From assembly GCF_947036865.1 (NCBI RefSeq), contig NZ_CAMQSF010000008.1, positions 1-64,000 on the forward strand: 64,000 nucleotides of DNA, written 5' to 3'. The notes below the pieces were generated by a model. The model saw only the letters and a program-made list of their open reading frames with translations, did no database searches and was not told the origin of the DNA. A program made the position numbers and the translations under genes. Below are positions 8,436-17,325 of this stretch, in pieces (the stretch's first letter is position 1; each line of letters starts with the position of its first letter). Source of the DNA: an uncultured Caulobacter sp. (GTDB lineage Bacteria; Pseudomonadota; Alphaproteobacteria; Caulobacterales; Caulobacteraceae).

Positions 8436-10694
8436 CTAGTAGTGGTATCGCAGGAAGACGCCCAGGCTGCGTGGGCGGTTCATGCTGAGCAGGTCCTCGC
8501 CCAGGCTGTCGATGTTGGAGATCGACACGACGTAGGTCTTGTCGAACAGGTTCCGCGCGAAGGCGCCCGCCTCGATCTTCTGGTCCGGCGAGCGCCAGCT
8601 GACCTGGGCCCCGGCGATCCACACCGCGTCCTGCGACAGCCGCTCGGCGTTCGAGTTGTCGAAATAGACCTTGGACGAATAGTTGGCGTCGACATTGGCG
8701 ACGATCGAGGCGCCGTTGGCCAGCGGGGCGACATAGGTCGCGGACGTGTTGAAGGTCACCTTGGGCGACTGTGGCAGCCAGTTGCCGGTGAAGTCCTGAC
8801 CCTCGCTGAAATAGTCGCCGTACTTGGCGTGCAGCAGCGAGACGCCGGCGGTCAGGGTCAGGGGCTGGATCGGCCGCGCCGTGATCTCGGCCTCGCCGCC
8901 GTAGACCTTGGAGTTGGCGGCGTTGTCCAGCACCAGCACGGTCAGACCGTTGCGCAGCGCTTGCGCGAAGACCTGCTGGTTCTTGTAGTCGTAGTAGAAG
9001 CCCGACACGTTCAGCCGCACGCGGCGATCCAGGAACTCGGACTTCACGCCGACTTCGTAGGCGTCGAGGGTCTCGTTGTCGTAGGGCTCGACCTCCGCCG
9101 GCGTGGTGGCCAGGCCGCCGAAGAAGCCGCCGCTCTTATAGCCGCGGTTATAGGTGGCGTAGAGGTTGGCGTCGTCGCTCAGCGCGTAGCGCAGGCCCAG
9201 CCGTCCCGAGAACGCCGAGAAGGTCTTCTTCTGGTCCGAGGTCAGCAGGACGATCAGCCCGTCCTCGATCTGGCTGCGATAGTTCATGTGCTTGTCGTCG
9301 GCTGACCAGCGCAGGCCGACCGTGCCCGTCAGCTTGTCGGTCAGCTTGTAGTCGGCCTGGCCGAAGAGGGCGTAGCCCTTGGTGGTCTGGGTGTATGGCC
9401 AGCCGAACACCGCGACGCTGTTTTCGGGGCTGAGGCCGGTGGGGTTGTCCGGCGTGATGAACTGCGGGCGCAGGTCGCGCAGGGTGTCCTGGCGCGTGTT
9501 GTCCCGGACCGTCTCGTCCATGAAGTAGGCGCCGAGCACCCAATTGGCGCGGCCCGACGGATTGTCGGACTGCAGGCGCAGCTCCTGGGTGAACTGATGC
9601 TGACGTGAGCGGTAGTTGATCTCCAGCATCCGGGCCGGGCTGCCGTCGGTGTTCTCCATGTCGTTGCGGTGGGCCCATTGCCAGGCCGTCACCGAGACCA
9701 GCTGCACGCCCTTGAAGGTCCAGGTCGCCTGGTTGGAGGCGCCGAACAGGTCGACCTTGTCCTTCCCCTCCAGATTGGCGTCGAGGGCGCGGCTGTTGTT
9801 GTCGGTGTCGGCATAGCCGAGCAGGTCCGCGCAAGCGCCGCTGGCATAGGCGTTGGGCGCGCACAGGCCGTTGGGTCCGGTCGCGGCGGCCGTGGACGGG
9901 AACAGGGCGCGGTGCTGCGGGGCGATGGCGTCGCCCCGGTTCACGTAGCGACTGACCTGGGTCAGCATCTCGAATTTGTCGGTCGGCGTGTAGAGCAGCG
10001 ACAGCCGGCCGGCCCAGTGGTCGGCGGCGTTGACGTCGTGGCCGGTCACCCGGTTGTAGGTGTAACCGTCGTCCTTGACCCACTGGCCGGCGGCGCGGAA
10101 GGCGAGTTTGTCGGCGATGATCGGGCCGCCCACCGCCGCCTCGGCCGTCACGGCGTTGAAGGTGGCGTATTCCACCGAGGCGTCGGCGGTTAAGGTCTGG
10201 GTCGGGCGCTTCGTGGTGATGTTGATCGCGCCGCCGTTGGTGTTGCGGCCATAGAGCGTGCCTTGCGGGCCGCGCAGCACCTCGACCTGCGCCAGGTCGT
10301 AGAACCCGGCCATCTGCGCGAGGGGCGAGCCGATATAGACGCCGTCGACATAGACCCCGACGCCGCTGGAGGCGTTGGGATTGAAGTCGCTGAGCCCGAC
10401 GCCGCGAATATAGATCTTGGGATTGGCGGCCGCGTCGTTGGCGCTGATCCGCATGCCCGGCGCCATGTTGTTGAGCGCCAGGACGTTGTTGACACCGCGC
10501 GCGGCGAGGGTGTCGGCGGTGAGGGCGGTGACCGCGACGGGAACGTCCTGCAGGTTCTCGGCGCGCTTTTGCGCGGTCACGACGATCTCCGCGATCGCGG
10601 TGTCGTCCTGAGGCGACGTTACGGTCGACTGCGCGGCGGCGAGACCACCGGAGATCGCCCAGGCGGATACGCCCATCAGCCAAGCTGACTTCAT
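8436..10694 (-). CDS. TonB-dependent outer-membrane receptor
   Basis: A 752-residue TonB-dependent receptor. A signal peptide ends near AAAQS, followed by the IVVTAQKRAENLQDVPVAV segment typical of the large Caulobacter/sphingomonad receptor group, a plug domain with VEVLRGPQGTLYGRNTNGG, and a 22-strand type barrel ending in aromatic YHY. It should import the substrate of the adjacent kinase-aldolase-aminotransferase module, energised by TonB. The gene is headed by a near-perfect copy of the TetR operator and is followed closely by the tetR gene. Nothing in the sequence indicates iron or cobalamin as ligand; a sugar derivative is more likely from context. Confidence 0.93.
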   Translation of the reverse strand: MKSAWLMGVSAWAISGGLAAAQSTVTSPQDDTAIAEIVVTAQKRAENLQDVPVAVTALTADTLAARGVNNVLALNNMAPGMRISANDAAANPKIYIRGVGLSDFNPNASSGVGVYVDGVYIGSPLAQMAGFYDLAQVEVLRGPQGTLYGRNTNGGAINITTKRPTQTLTADASVEYATFNAVTAEAAVGGPIIADKLAFRAAGQWVKDDGYTYNRVTGHDVNAADHWAGRLSLLYTPTDKFEMLTQVSRYVNRGDAIAPQHRALFPSTAAATGPNGLCAPNAYASGACADLLGYADTDNNSRALDANLEGKDKVDLFGASNQATWTFKGVQLVSVTAWQWAHRNDMENTDGSPARMLEINYRSRQHQFTQELRLQSDNPSGRANWVLGAYFMDETVRDNTRQDTLRDLRPQFITPDNPTGLSPENSVAVFGWPYTQTTKGYALFGQADYKLTDKLTGTVGLRWSADDKHMNYRSQIEDGLIVLLTSDQKKTFSAFSGRLGLRYALSDDANLYATYNRGYKSGGFFGGLATTPAEVEPYDNETLDAYEVGVKSEFLDRRVRLNVSGFYYDYKNQQVFAQALRNGLTVLVLDNAANSKVYGGEAEITARPIQPLTLTAGVSLLHAKYGDYFSEGQDFTGNWLPQSPKVTFNTSATYVAPLANGASIVANVDANYSSKVYFDNSNAERLSQDAVWIAGAQVSWRSPDQKIEAGAFARNLFDKTYVVSISNIDSLGEDLLSMNRPRSLGVFLRYHY

Positions 10695-10741
10695 GCCTAA
10701 CTCCCCATCTCACCCAGTACTGCGACTGCTTTCGCAAATAC

Positions 10742-10757
10742 GATAATAAAAACTATC
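10742..10757. promoter_or_regulatory. Second TetR operator copy, upstream of TonB receptor
   Basis: On the minus strand GATAGTTTTTATTATC matches 14 of 16 bases of the perfect repeat between the aminotransferase and kinase genes and has the same 6-4-6 spacing. It lies 48 bases before the receptor start and just after a TTGCCA (10759-10764, complement) that could be the -35, so a bound repressor would block RNA polymerase. Confidence 0.6.
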
Positions 10758-11098
10758 TATTGGCAAGGGGGCAGGTGGCGACATCGTCCGGACGGTCGAC
10801 CGCGCGGCGGGGCGAAGGCCCGAGCTGGAGCGGACGCCGAGCCAGGCGGCGCGTCCAAGGCGGCTAGGCGGAGCGTGAAAAATGCGCCCATGTCCTGGGC
10901 GATCGCGGCCGCGACCGGGGCGTGATCGGTCGCCTCGGGCCGCCCGCGTCGCGTGGCCTCAGGCGTCGGCGAGCTGGAGCCGCCAGGTCAGGGCGACAAG
11001 CGGCGCCGGCGCCGTGTGGTCCCCGGAAGGCCCGGCGGCCTTGGAGAGGCCGCTCATCGCGCCGCTCCGCCGTCCGCTCGGACCTTTCTTATGGCGTT
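10758..11098. other. Intergenic stretch with no convincing gene
   Basis: About 340 bases between the TonB receptor promoter and the end of the GH2 gene. It is GC-rich and shows no repeat, hairpin with T-run or recognisable domain. On the minus strand a 32-codon frame (10959-11057, starting MSGLSKAAG and preceded by GGAG) has protein-like composition, and a second minus frame further on reads AQDMGAFFTLRLA. They may be remnants of one decayed gene, but I cannot support a call. Confidence 0.4.
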
Positions 11099-13792
11099 TC
11101 AGTGTTTGGCCGGATCGAGCGGCGTGATCTCGATCGCCGAGACGATCGCGTCGGCCTTGATCGGGATAAAGCGCAGCGTCAGTCCCTGGTCCCGCGCCTC
11201 GACCTCGAACGTCTTGTCGAGCGCCTTGAGGGCGCCGCCCGCCTCGGCGGCGACGTCCAGGGCCTTGAGCGCCGGCGTGTCGTTGGCCACGACGTCGAAG
11301 CGCCGCTCGCCGGCGGCGAGCTTGGGCTCCACGAAGGTCAGGCGGACGCTGTAGCGGCCTGGCGCGACCGGAATGGCGTAGACGAACCGACCCTGGCGGT
11401 AGCTCGTGGCCACGTCGACCTCGTCGGTCCCGGTTATGGCGGCGCGCACCTCCGGGCGTCCGTAGTCGGCGGGCGTATTGGCCGAAAGGGCCTCGCCGCC
11501 CTGGAAGAAGGCGTCCGATCCGAACCGCGCCTTCTTGCCCGCGCCGATCAGCGCTCCCGCGTCGATGCGGATCGGGGCGTTGGGCTCGGCTGGACGCCGC
11601 CAGGTGATCCGGTCCTCGACCTTGCGCCCGTCGAACGCGGCCGTCGCGACCAGGACGTTCTCGCCGGGAGCCAGGCGCACGGCGGGCCACACGCAGACGC
11701 GCCCGGGACAGTCGGCGCGCTGTCCCAGCGACCGGCCGTTCAGCGTCAGGTCCGTGGTCGCGCCGTTCGAATAGACGCGTACGTCGGTGATCGGATAGGC
11801 GCGATCGACATAGCGGCGACCATTGATGTGGACGGTCGGGTTGGTCGTCCAGTTGGCCTTGTAGAAGTACCACGCGTCCTTGCGGATCTTGCGGTCGTAG
11901 GTGACCAGGCCCTTGGTGTTGATGTCGTCGGCGTCGCCCTCGTGGCGGATCGTGGTGCCGAAGTCGAAGGCGTTCCACAGCCAGGAGGCCCATAGATAGG
12001 GACGCTGGGACAGCGCCGCCCAGGCGGTCTCGTGGATGTAGCTCTCATACTCCTCGGGCTGGGTCCGTCCGCGCGAGTCGACCGGGCCGCCCAGCACATC
12101 GTCCGTGTGCAAAGTGACGCCGCCGCCGGCCCCGTACTCGGTCACCGACAGCGGTTGACGCGGACGCTTGGCGTGCAAGGCGTCGAGGTGCGGGCCCAGG
12201 TCGTCGGCCGCGCCGAAGTACCAGCCGAAATAGCGGTTGGCGCCGCCCAGATCGGCGGCTTCGGCGGTCGTCGGCACGTCGACGCCGGGGGCGAACACCC
12301 GGCCTTCGCAGCAGGTCGCCAGCGCCGTCGGGCGCGCCGGGTCCTCCGCGCGCGCGAGGGCGTTCAGCGCCTTCAGCAGCGGGATGGGATCAGGGGCCTT
12401 GCCGTCCTTGTAGCCGGTCAGGAAGGCGGGGAACGAATTGCCGAAATCGACCTCGTTGGCGATGCCCCAGCTGGCGACCGAAGCGTGATTGTAGTTCTGT
12501 CGGATCAGCTCCCGCAGCTGCTGCTTGGCGTTCTCGACCAGGGCGGGCGTCGGCTCCATGGCGCCGCCGATCGTCCAGGCTGAGACCAGCGGGATCTCGT
12601 CCCACAGGACGAAGCCGTACTTGTCCGCCAGATCGTGGATGGTCTGGCCGTGCTGGTAGTGGGTCAGGCGGAGGGTATTGGCGCCCATCTCGCGCAGGAT
12701 GGCCATGTCCTCTTCGATATCGGCCGGCGAAACGGCCCAGCCCTTGCCCTCGCGATCCTGGTGATAGCCCACCCCGTGCAGGCGATAGGGCTTGCCGTTC
12801 AGCAGGAAGCCCTTGTCGGGATCGAACGCCATCTGGCGCACGCCGAACGGCGTGGAGACGCGGTCGAGAACCTTCCCGTCGCGACCGATCAGTTCGGTCT
12901 CCAGGCGATAGAGATACGGGTCGGCCACGCCGTTCCAGAGATGCGGGTTGCCCAACGCCAGGGAGAGCTCGGCTTCACGACCGGCCTTTCCCGTCAGCAC
13001 CGCCGAGGCGCTCGCTTCGGCGGCCAGCTTTCCCGCGGCGTCGTAGAGGCGGGCGGCGACGCGCACCGGCGTCGCCTTGGCCAGGTCGTTGCGCAAGCGC
13101 GCGCGGACCTGGATCTCGGCCTTGTCGGCCGTCAGGGCGCTCGCGCGGGCGTAGACGCCGGGGCCGCCGAAATCGAGCATGTCGAAGTGGACGGCGTTGG
13201 TGAGGACCAGAACGGCCGGCCGATAGAGGCCGCCATGCACGAAGAAGTCGCCGGTCAGCGGCAGGTTGTCGGCGGTCGAGGAGCCCGGCGCGGGCTTGCT
13301 GTTGTCCGTGCGCACGACCAGCAGGTTCTGGCCGTCCGACCGCAGGGCGTCTGTGGCGTCCAGGCGGAACCGCGAAAAGCCGCCCTGGTGCTCGCCCAGA
13401 TAGACGCCGTTCAGCCACACCTTGGCCGCGCGGCTGGCGGCGTCGAACTGCAGGTAGGCGCGCCGGCCGTCCAGCTTGGGCGCGGCGAAGGCGAGGCGGT
13501 ACCAGCCGATCCCCTGGACCTTGTTGATGTCCTTGGCCGCGTGCAGGCGCTGGACGGGGCCGGGGAGATAGAGTCCGACACGGTTCCAGGTGTGGGGAAC
13601 GCTGACGCGGCTCCAATCCTTGTCGTCGAAGTCGGGGCGCTCGACGCCGGTCAGCGTGTCGTCCTGCCGAAACCGCCAGTCCTGGGCCAGCGAGGTCTCG
13701 ACCCTGACCGGGCTGGCAGGGGCGGGGGCGGCGACAGACGCCGCGGGCGCGACGAGGGCGGCCAGGGTCGTGGCCAGGAGCAATCGTTTCAT
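11099..13792 (-). CDS. Secreted GH2 beta-glycosidase with C-terminal malectin-like domain
   Basis: An 897-residue glycoside hydrolase family 2 enzyme, beta-galactosidase or beta-glucuronidase type. A signal peptide covers about residues 1-22, the jelly-roll sugar-binding domain follows, and the TIM barrel has the acid/base in GIANEVDF (Glu447) and the nucleophile in SVTEYGAGG (Glu552). The last 150 residues (FVEPKLAAGERRFDVVAND onwards) resemble a malectin-type carbohydrate-binding domain. The start was chosen as the ATG behind GGGGAGG; an upstream frame extension lacks a signal. It lies 94 bases downstream of the gntR gene on the same strand and faces a TonB receptor across it, so it should cut a plant-type oligosaccharide in the periplasm. 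Confidence 0.92.
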   Translation of the reverse strand: MKRLLLATTLAALVAPAASVAAPAPASPVRVETSLAQDWRFRQDDTLTGVERPDFDDKDWSRVSVPHTWNRVGLYLPGPVQRLHAAKDINKVQGIGWYRLAFAAPKLDGRRAYLQFDAASRAAKVWLNGVYLGEHQGGFSRFRLDATDALRSDGQNLLVVRTDNSKPAPGSSTADNLPLTGDFFVHGGLYRPAVLVLTNAVHFDMLDFGGPGVYARASALTADKAEIQVRARLRNDLAKATPVRVAARLYDAAGKLAAEASASAVLTGKAGREAELSLALGNPHLWNGVADPYLYRLETELIGRDGKVLDRVSTPFGVRQMAFDPDKGFLLNGKPYRLHGVGYHQDREGKGWAVSPADIEEDMAILREMGANTLRLTHYQHGQTIHDLADKYGFVLWDEIPLVSAWTIGGAMEPTPALVENAKQQLRELIRQNYNHASVASWGIANEVDFGNSFPAFLTGYKDGKAPDPIPLLKALNALARAEDPARPTALATCCEGRVFAPGVDVPTTAEAADLGGANRYFGWYFGAADDLGPHLDALHAKRPRQPLSVTEYGAGGGVTLHTDDVLGGPVDSRGRTQPEEYESYIHETAWAALSQRPYLWASWLWNAFDFGTTIRHEGDADDINTKGLVTYDRKIRKDAWYFYKANWTTNPTVHINGRRYVDRAYPITDVRVYSNGATTDLTLNGRSLGQRADCPGRVCVWPAVRLAPGENVLVATAAFDGRKVEDRITWRRPAEPNAPIRIDAGALIGAGKKARFGSDAFFQGGEALSANTPADYGRPEVRAAITGTDEVDVATSYRQGRFVYAIPVAPGRYSVRLTFVEPKLAAGERRFDVVANDTPALKALDVAAEAGGALKALDKTFEVEARDQGLTLRFIPIKADAIVSAIEITPLDPAKH

Positions 13793-13855
13793 CGGCAAGC
13801 CTCCCCGCGCGTCGCTCGACGGCGACTTTGAGGGAAGCTTAGCGGATCCGATCAA

Positions 13856-13890
13856 ATCTGCCAGATCAATTTTAGAAATTGGTCAGTCAG
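13856..13890. promoter_or_regulatory. Candidate GntR operator upstream of GH2
   Basis: AATTGGTCAGTCAG (13877-13890) repeats, with one change, the first 14 bases of the AATTGGTCAGACAGACC element upstream of the divergent TonB receptor. Next to it ATCTG-C-CAGAT (13856-13866) is a perfect inverted repeat. The elements overlap the 3' end of gntR and lie 64-98 bases before the GH2 start, where a GntR site controlling GH2 would be expected. Confidence 0.45.
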
Positions 13891-14687
13891 GTTTCGTCGG
13901 CCGCCATCGAGAACCGCGCGCGTACGCCGGCGGCGGCGCGGCGGGCCTCTTCCAGGGCCATCTCCTCGGTCGTGAACAGCAGGTGGTCCATCACGGCGGC
14001 GAGGTGGGCGCGCATCGCGGTCCGGGCGGCCTGGGGATCGCGGGCTTTCAGGGCTTCGACGATGCGGCGATGCTCCGCCACGACGGGGCGGATCTTGGCG
14101 CTGCGGGCCTTGTCGTGGAGGAGGGCGCAGGCCGGCGAGGTGGAGCGCAGCCGCCAGAGTTCGTCGATCATCAGCACGATCCCCGCGTTCCGCGTCGCCC
14201 GGGCGATCGTCATGTGAAATTCGCGGTCCGCGTCCTCCGTCACCTGGGCGCGGAGGTTCTCCTCGGTCATCGCCTCGAGCAGACCTTCAAGCTTGGCCAC
14301 CTCGTCGTCGGTGACGTGCTTCGCGGCCAAGGCGGCCGCCTCGCCCTCGAAGGCGAGCCGGGTTTCGGTCAACTCGAACGCGGTGATGGCGAAGCCGGGG
14401 TGATCTTCTCGGCCTGGCAGCTTGCGGACATAGGCGCCCGACCCGACGCGAATGTCGATATAGCCCTGGACCTCCAGCGCGATCAGCGCCTCGCGCACGG
14501 CGGGTCGGCTGGCGCCGTACTCCGCGCACAGCTCGCGCTCGGCGGGCAGGCGGCTGCCGAGCGCGTAGCGTCCGGCCAAGAGGTCGTCGAAGATGTGGCG
14601 GGCCAGCCGTTGATAGATGCGATCGCCGGTGATGGCGCCGTCGTCGACGGTCGCCCGATCCGCTCCGCCCTTCGCGCGCGCTGCCAA
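13887..14687 (-). CDS. GntR-family regulator, FCD subfamily
   Basis: A 266-residue FadR/FCD-type GntR regulator. The winged helix lies at about residues 24-90 (LPAERELCAEYGASRPAVREAL), followed by an all-helical FCD ligand domain with the metal-site arginine/aspartate/histidine pattern (AFEGEAA, REFHMTIA, EHRRIVEAL). The start is a TTG: GGGAGG ends seven bases upstream and an in-frame TGA lies just before it, while the nearby ATG is in another frame. It stands between the GH2 gene and a divergent TonB receptor and probably represses both; FCD regulators commonly sense organic acids or uronate-type intermediates. Confidence 0.9.
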   Translation of the reverse strand: MAARAKGGADRATVDDGAITGDRIYQRLARHIFDDLLAGRYALGSRLPAERELCAEYGASRPAVREALIALEVQGYIDIRVGSGAYVRKLPGREDHPGFAITAFELTETRLAFEGEAAALAAKHVTDDEVAKLEGLLEAMTEENLRAQVTEDADREFHMTIARATRNAGIVLMIDELWRLRSTSPACALLHDKARSAKIRPVVAEHRRIVEALKARDPQAARTAMRAHLAAVMDHLLFTTEEMALEEARRAAAGVRARFSMAADET

Positions 14688-14694
14688 TCGTCAT

Positions 14695-14700
14695 CCTCCC
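14695..14700 (-). promoter_or_regulatory. Ribosome binding site that fixes the gntR TTG start
   Basis: GGGAGG on the minus strand is seven bases before TTG. The ATG that lies between them belongs to a different frame and would be only one base from the Shine-Dalgarno core, so TTG is the better start. Confidence 0.6.
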
Positions 14701-14789
14701 TTCGCCGCGGGGTCGGGCGGTCGCCGCCACCGTCTCGCGATCCTCCGCGATTGTGCCCTGGCGCGGCGAAGATGTCAGGCAAAAAGAGG

Positions 14790-14831
14790 TTGACCCGATT
14801 TTTAACCACCCAAGAATTGGTCAGACAGACC
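14790..14831 (+). promoter_or_regulatory. TonB receptor promoter overlapped by GntR operator
   Basis: TTGACC (14790-14795) and AAGAAT (14812-14817) are 16 bases apart. The element AATTGGTCAGACAGACC (14815-14831), containing the inverted repeat GGTC-N5-GACC, begins inside the -10. A related copy precedes GH2. This placement fits repression by the adjacent FCD-type GntR protein. Confidence 0.5.
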
Positions 14832-14874
14832 GAGTGCGACCGGACAGACCGGCGTAAGAACAATTGGAGGGGAA

Positions 14875-17166
14875 ATGAACAGGCGTCTTCTTTGGATGGC
14901 GAGCGTCGCCATGATCGCCACGGCGGGCCAAGCCTGGGCGCAGGCCGCGCCGCGCGCCGCCGACCAGAACACCGCGCTGGAGGAAATCGTCGTCACCGCG
15001 CAGAAGCGCGAGCAGAACCTGCAGGACGTCCCCGTCGCCGTCAGCGCCGTCACCAGCGAGCAGCTGGAAGCCCGCAACGTGGCGCAGGTCACCGACGTGG
15101 TCCGCGTCTCGCCCAGCCTGACGGTCACCGAGAACACCAACGCCACCGGCAACAGCATCAATCTGCGCGGGATCGGCACCTTCTCGTTCAGCATCGGCAT
15201 CGAGCCCAGCGTCGCGGTCGTGGTCGACGACGTGGCGCTGCTGCAGCAGGCCCAGGCCTTCTCGGGCCTGAACGACATCGCCCGCCTCGAAGTCCTGCGG
15301 GGGCCCCAGGGCACGCTGTTCGGCAAGAACGCCGCCGCCGGCGTGATCAATATCGTGACCCAGAAGCCGACCAAGACCCTGACGAGTTCGGTGGGCGGGA
15401 CCCTGACCAGCGACGGCGAGAAGCGCGTGGAGGGGATGGTCTCGGGACCGATCTCCGACAAGGCCGGCTTCCGCCTCAACGCCTTCTATGGCGACCGCGA
15501 CGGCTACATCAAAAATCTCAACACCGGTCACAAGCTGAACGGCGAGCGCGCCTATGGCCTGCGGGCGCGCCTCGAGCTGGATCCCACCGATAATCTGAAC
15601 ATCAGCCTCACGGCCTCGCACACCAACACCAAGACCGACGGCCAGGTGCGGACCTTCCAGAGCATCAAGCCCGGCGCCGCCGCGTTCGGCGCGCCGCTGG
15701 CCCTCTCGGCCGTCGGGCTGACGCCGGGCGACGACAACTACAAGATCCGCCTCGACACCGAGCCCAAGAACACCAGCAAGCAGACCATGCTGACCGGTCG
15801 CGCCAGCCTGGACCTGGGCGGCGCCAACCTGGTCTCGATCACCAGCTATCAGGACTGGCGGTTCCGGTTCCTGGAGGACCTCGACACCCTGGGTTCGCCG
15901 ACCTTGCTGAACCCGGCGGACCCGACCAGCGTCCTGCCCACCGGCTCGACGGCCGGCGGCCCGTTCCATTCGACGAACTTCACCCAGGAGCTGCGGCTGG
16001 TCTCCAGCGGCGCCCGCAAGCTCGACTATCTGTTCGCCCTGTTCTACGCCAATGGCGACTCCGACCGCTCGTTCTCGCGCGGGCCGAACGCGGCCACCAG
16101 CTGGGCGGCGACGGCCGGAACCCGCACGCTGGCGGCCTTCACCCAGATGACCTACCACGTCGGCGAGCGCACGCACCTCGACGGCGGGGTGCGCTTCAAC
16201 CACGAAGCCATCGAGGCGACCTTCATCAACCGCACGCCGACCGCCTCGCCGCCGGCCAACAACGCCAGCTGCCTGTCGGTGTGCGCCGGCAAGTCCAAGG
16301 ACGACCACGTCACCTACAAGATGGCCCTGCGCCAGGATCTGGCAGACGACGTCATGGCCTACGCCTCGTTCTCGACGGGCTATAAGGGACAAGGCTTCGA
16401 CATCAGCACCGGCTTCAACCCCGGCCGCGCCGCCAAGCCGGTCCGGCCGGAGACCAGCAAGGCCTACGAGTTGGGCCTGAAGAGCCGCATCCTCGACAAG
16501 CGCGTGCAACTGAACGTCACCGGCTTCCTGACCGACTTCACCGACTTCCAGGCCCAGGGCGGGGTGACCCAGCCCGACGGCACCATCGTGCCGCAGCTCA
16601 GCAACGTGGGCTCCCTGCGCAGCAAGGGCGTGGAGGTCGAGGCCTCGGCCAAGCCGGTCCGCGCGCTGCGCATCGACGCTTCCGCCGCCTACACCGACGC
16701 CACGATCCGCGAGTTCGCCAACGCGCCGTGCTACACCAACCAGACCCTGGCCCAGGGCTGCCGTCCGGTGGGCGGCGCGAACTTCCAGGACCTTTCGGGC
16801 AAGCCCTTGGCCAACTCGCCGAAGTTCAAGTACTCGCTGTCGGGCGTCTATGACGTTTCGATGCCGAGCATGCCCTTCGATGGCTTCGTCACCGCCGAGT
16901 ACACCCACCAGAGCGGGGTGATGCTGGACCTGCTGGGGTCGCCGATCTCGCGCCAGAAGGCCTATGGCGTGGTCAATGCCAGCCTGGGCGTGGCCGGTCG
17001 CGACGAGGCCAACTATCGCGTCGCCCTGTTCGTCAACAACCTGTTCGACCAGCACTACGCCACGTCGCTGGGCTACACCGGCTCGTCCAACGCCGGCGCC
17101 GTGGCCCAGCTGCTGCCGCGCAATTCCCGGCGCTATGTCGGCGTCCGCGCGCGGATGGGCTTCTGA
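14875..17166 (+). CDS. TonB-dependent outer-membrane receptor
   Basis: A 763-residue TonB-dependent receptor with signal peptide to about residue 22 (QAWAQA), the IVVTAQKREQNLQDVPVAV segment, plug motif LEVLRGPQGTLFGKNAAAG and a barrel ending in a terminal phenylalanine (RMGF), the outer-membrane insertion signal. The start follows GGAGGGGAA closely. It diverges from the gntR-GH2 pair and is followed by a strong terminator and then by a lacI-GH3 pair, so it probably takes up a plant oligosaccharide or a uronate-containing fragment. A candidate GntR operator overlaps its promoter. Confidence 0.93.
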   Translation: MNRRLLWMASVAMIATAGQAWAQAAPRAADQNTALEEIVVTAQKREQNLQDVPVAVSAVTSEQLEARNVAQVTDVVRVSPSLTVTENTNATGNSINLRGIGTFSFSIGIEPSVAVVVDDVALLQQAQAFSGLNDIARLEVLRGPQGTLFGKNAAAGVINIVTQKPTKTLTSSVGGTLTSDGEKRVEGMVSGPISDKAGFRLNAFYGDRDGYIKNLNTGHKLNGERAYGLRARLELDPTDNLNISLTASHTNTKTDGQVRTFQSIKPGAAAFGAPLALSAVGLTPGDDNYKIRLDTEPKNTSKQTMLTGRASLDLGGANLVSITSYQDWRFRFLEDLDTLGSPTLLNPADPTSVLPTGSTAGGPFHSTNFTQELRLVSSGARKLDYLFALFYANGDSDRSFSRGPNAATSWAATAGTRTLAAFTQMTYHVGERTHLDGGVRFNHEAIEATFINRTPTASPPANNASCLSVCAGKSKDDHVTYKMALRQDLADDVMAYASFSTGYKGQGFDISTGFNPGRAAKPVRPETSKAYELGLKSRILDKRVQLNVTGFLTDFTDFQAQGGVTQPDGTIVPQLSNVGSLRSKGVEVEASAKPVRALRIDASAAYTDATIREFANAPCYTNQTLAQGCRPVGGANFQDLSGKPLANSPKFKYSLSGVYDVSMPSMPFDGFVTAEYTHQSGVMLDLLGSPISRQKAYGVVNASLGVAGRDEANYRVALFVNNLFDQHYATSLGYTGSSNAGAVAQLLPRNSRRYVGVRARMGF

Positions 17167-17225
17167 TCGACGGCTCTCTTCTCTGGATCTTCCTCCCCCA
17201 GAGACCCTTGCCGCCGTGGCGGCGG

Positions 17226-17259
17226 GCGGCGCGGCTTCAGGCCGCGCCGCTATTTTTAT
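17226..17259 (+). terminator. Rho-independent terminator after TonB receptor
   Basis: A perfect 10-bp stem, GCGGCGCGGC paired with GCCGCGCCGC, has a five-base TTCAG loop and is followed directly by TATTTTTAT. It lies 60 bases after the receptor stop and separates it from the lacI gene. Confidence 0.9.
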
Positions 17260-17325
17260 CGGCGCGGTCGTCCTTTCGCCGCGCGAGAGACTCGTCCGCC
17301 GGGCGTTTCCTGCTAGAGGGAGCGG

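Noticed and set aside
10959-11057. 32-codon minus-strand frame with GGAG upstream
   Set aside because: Too short and without recognisable similarity; chance frames of this size are common at this GC content.
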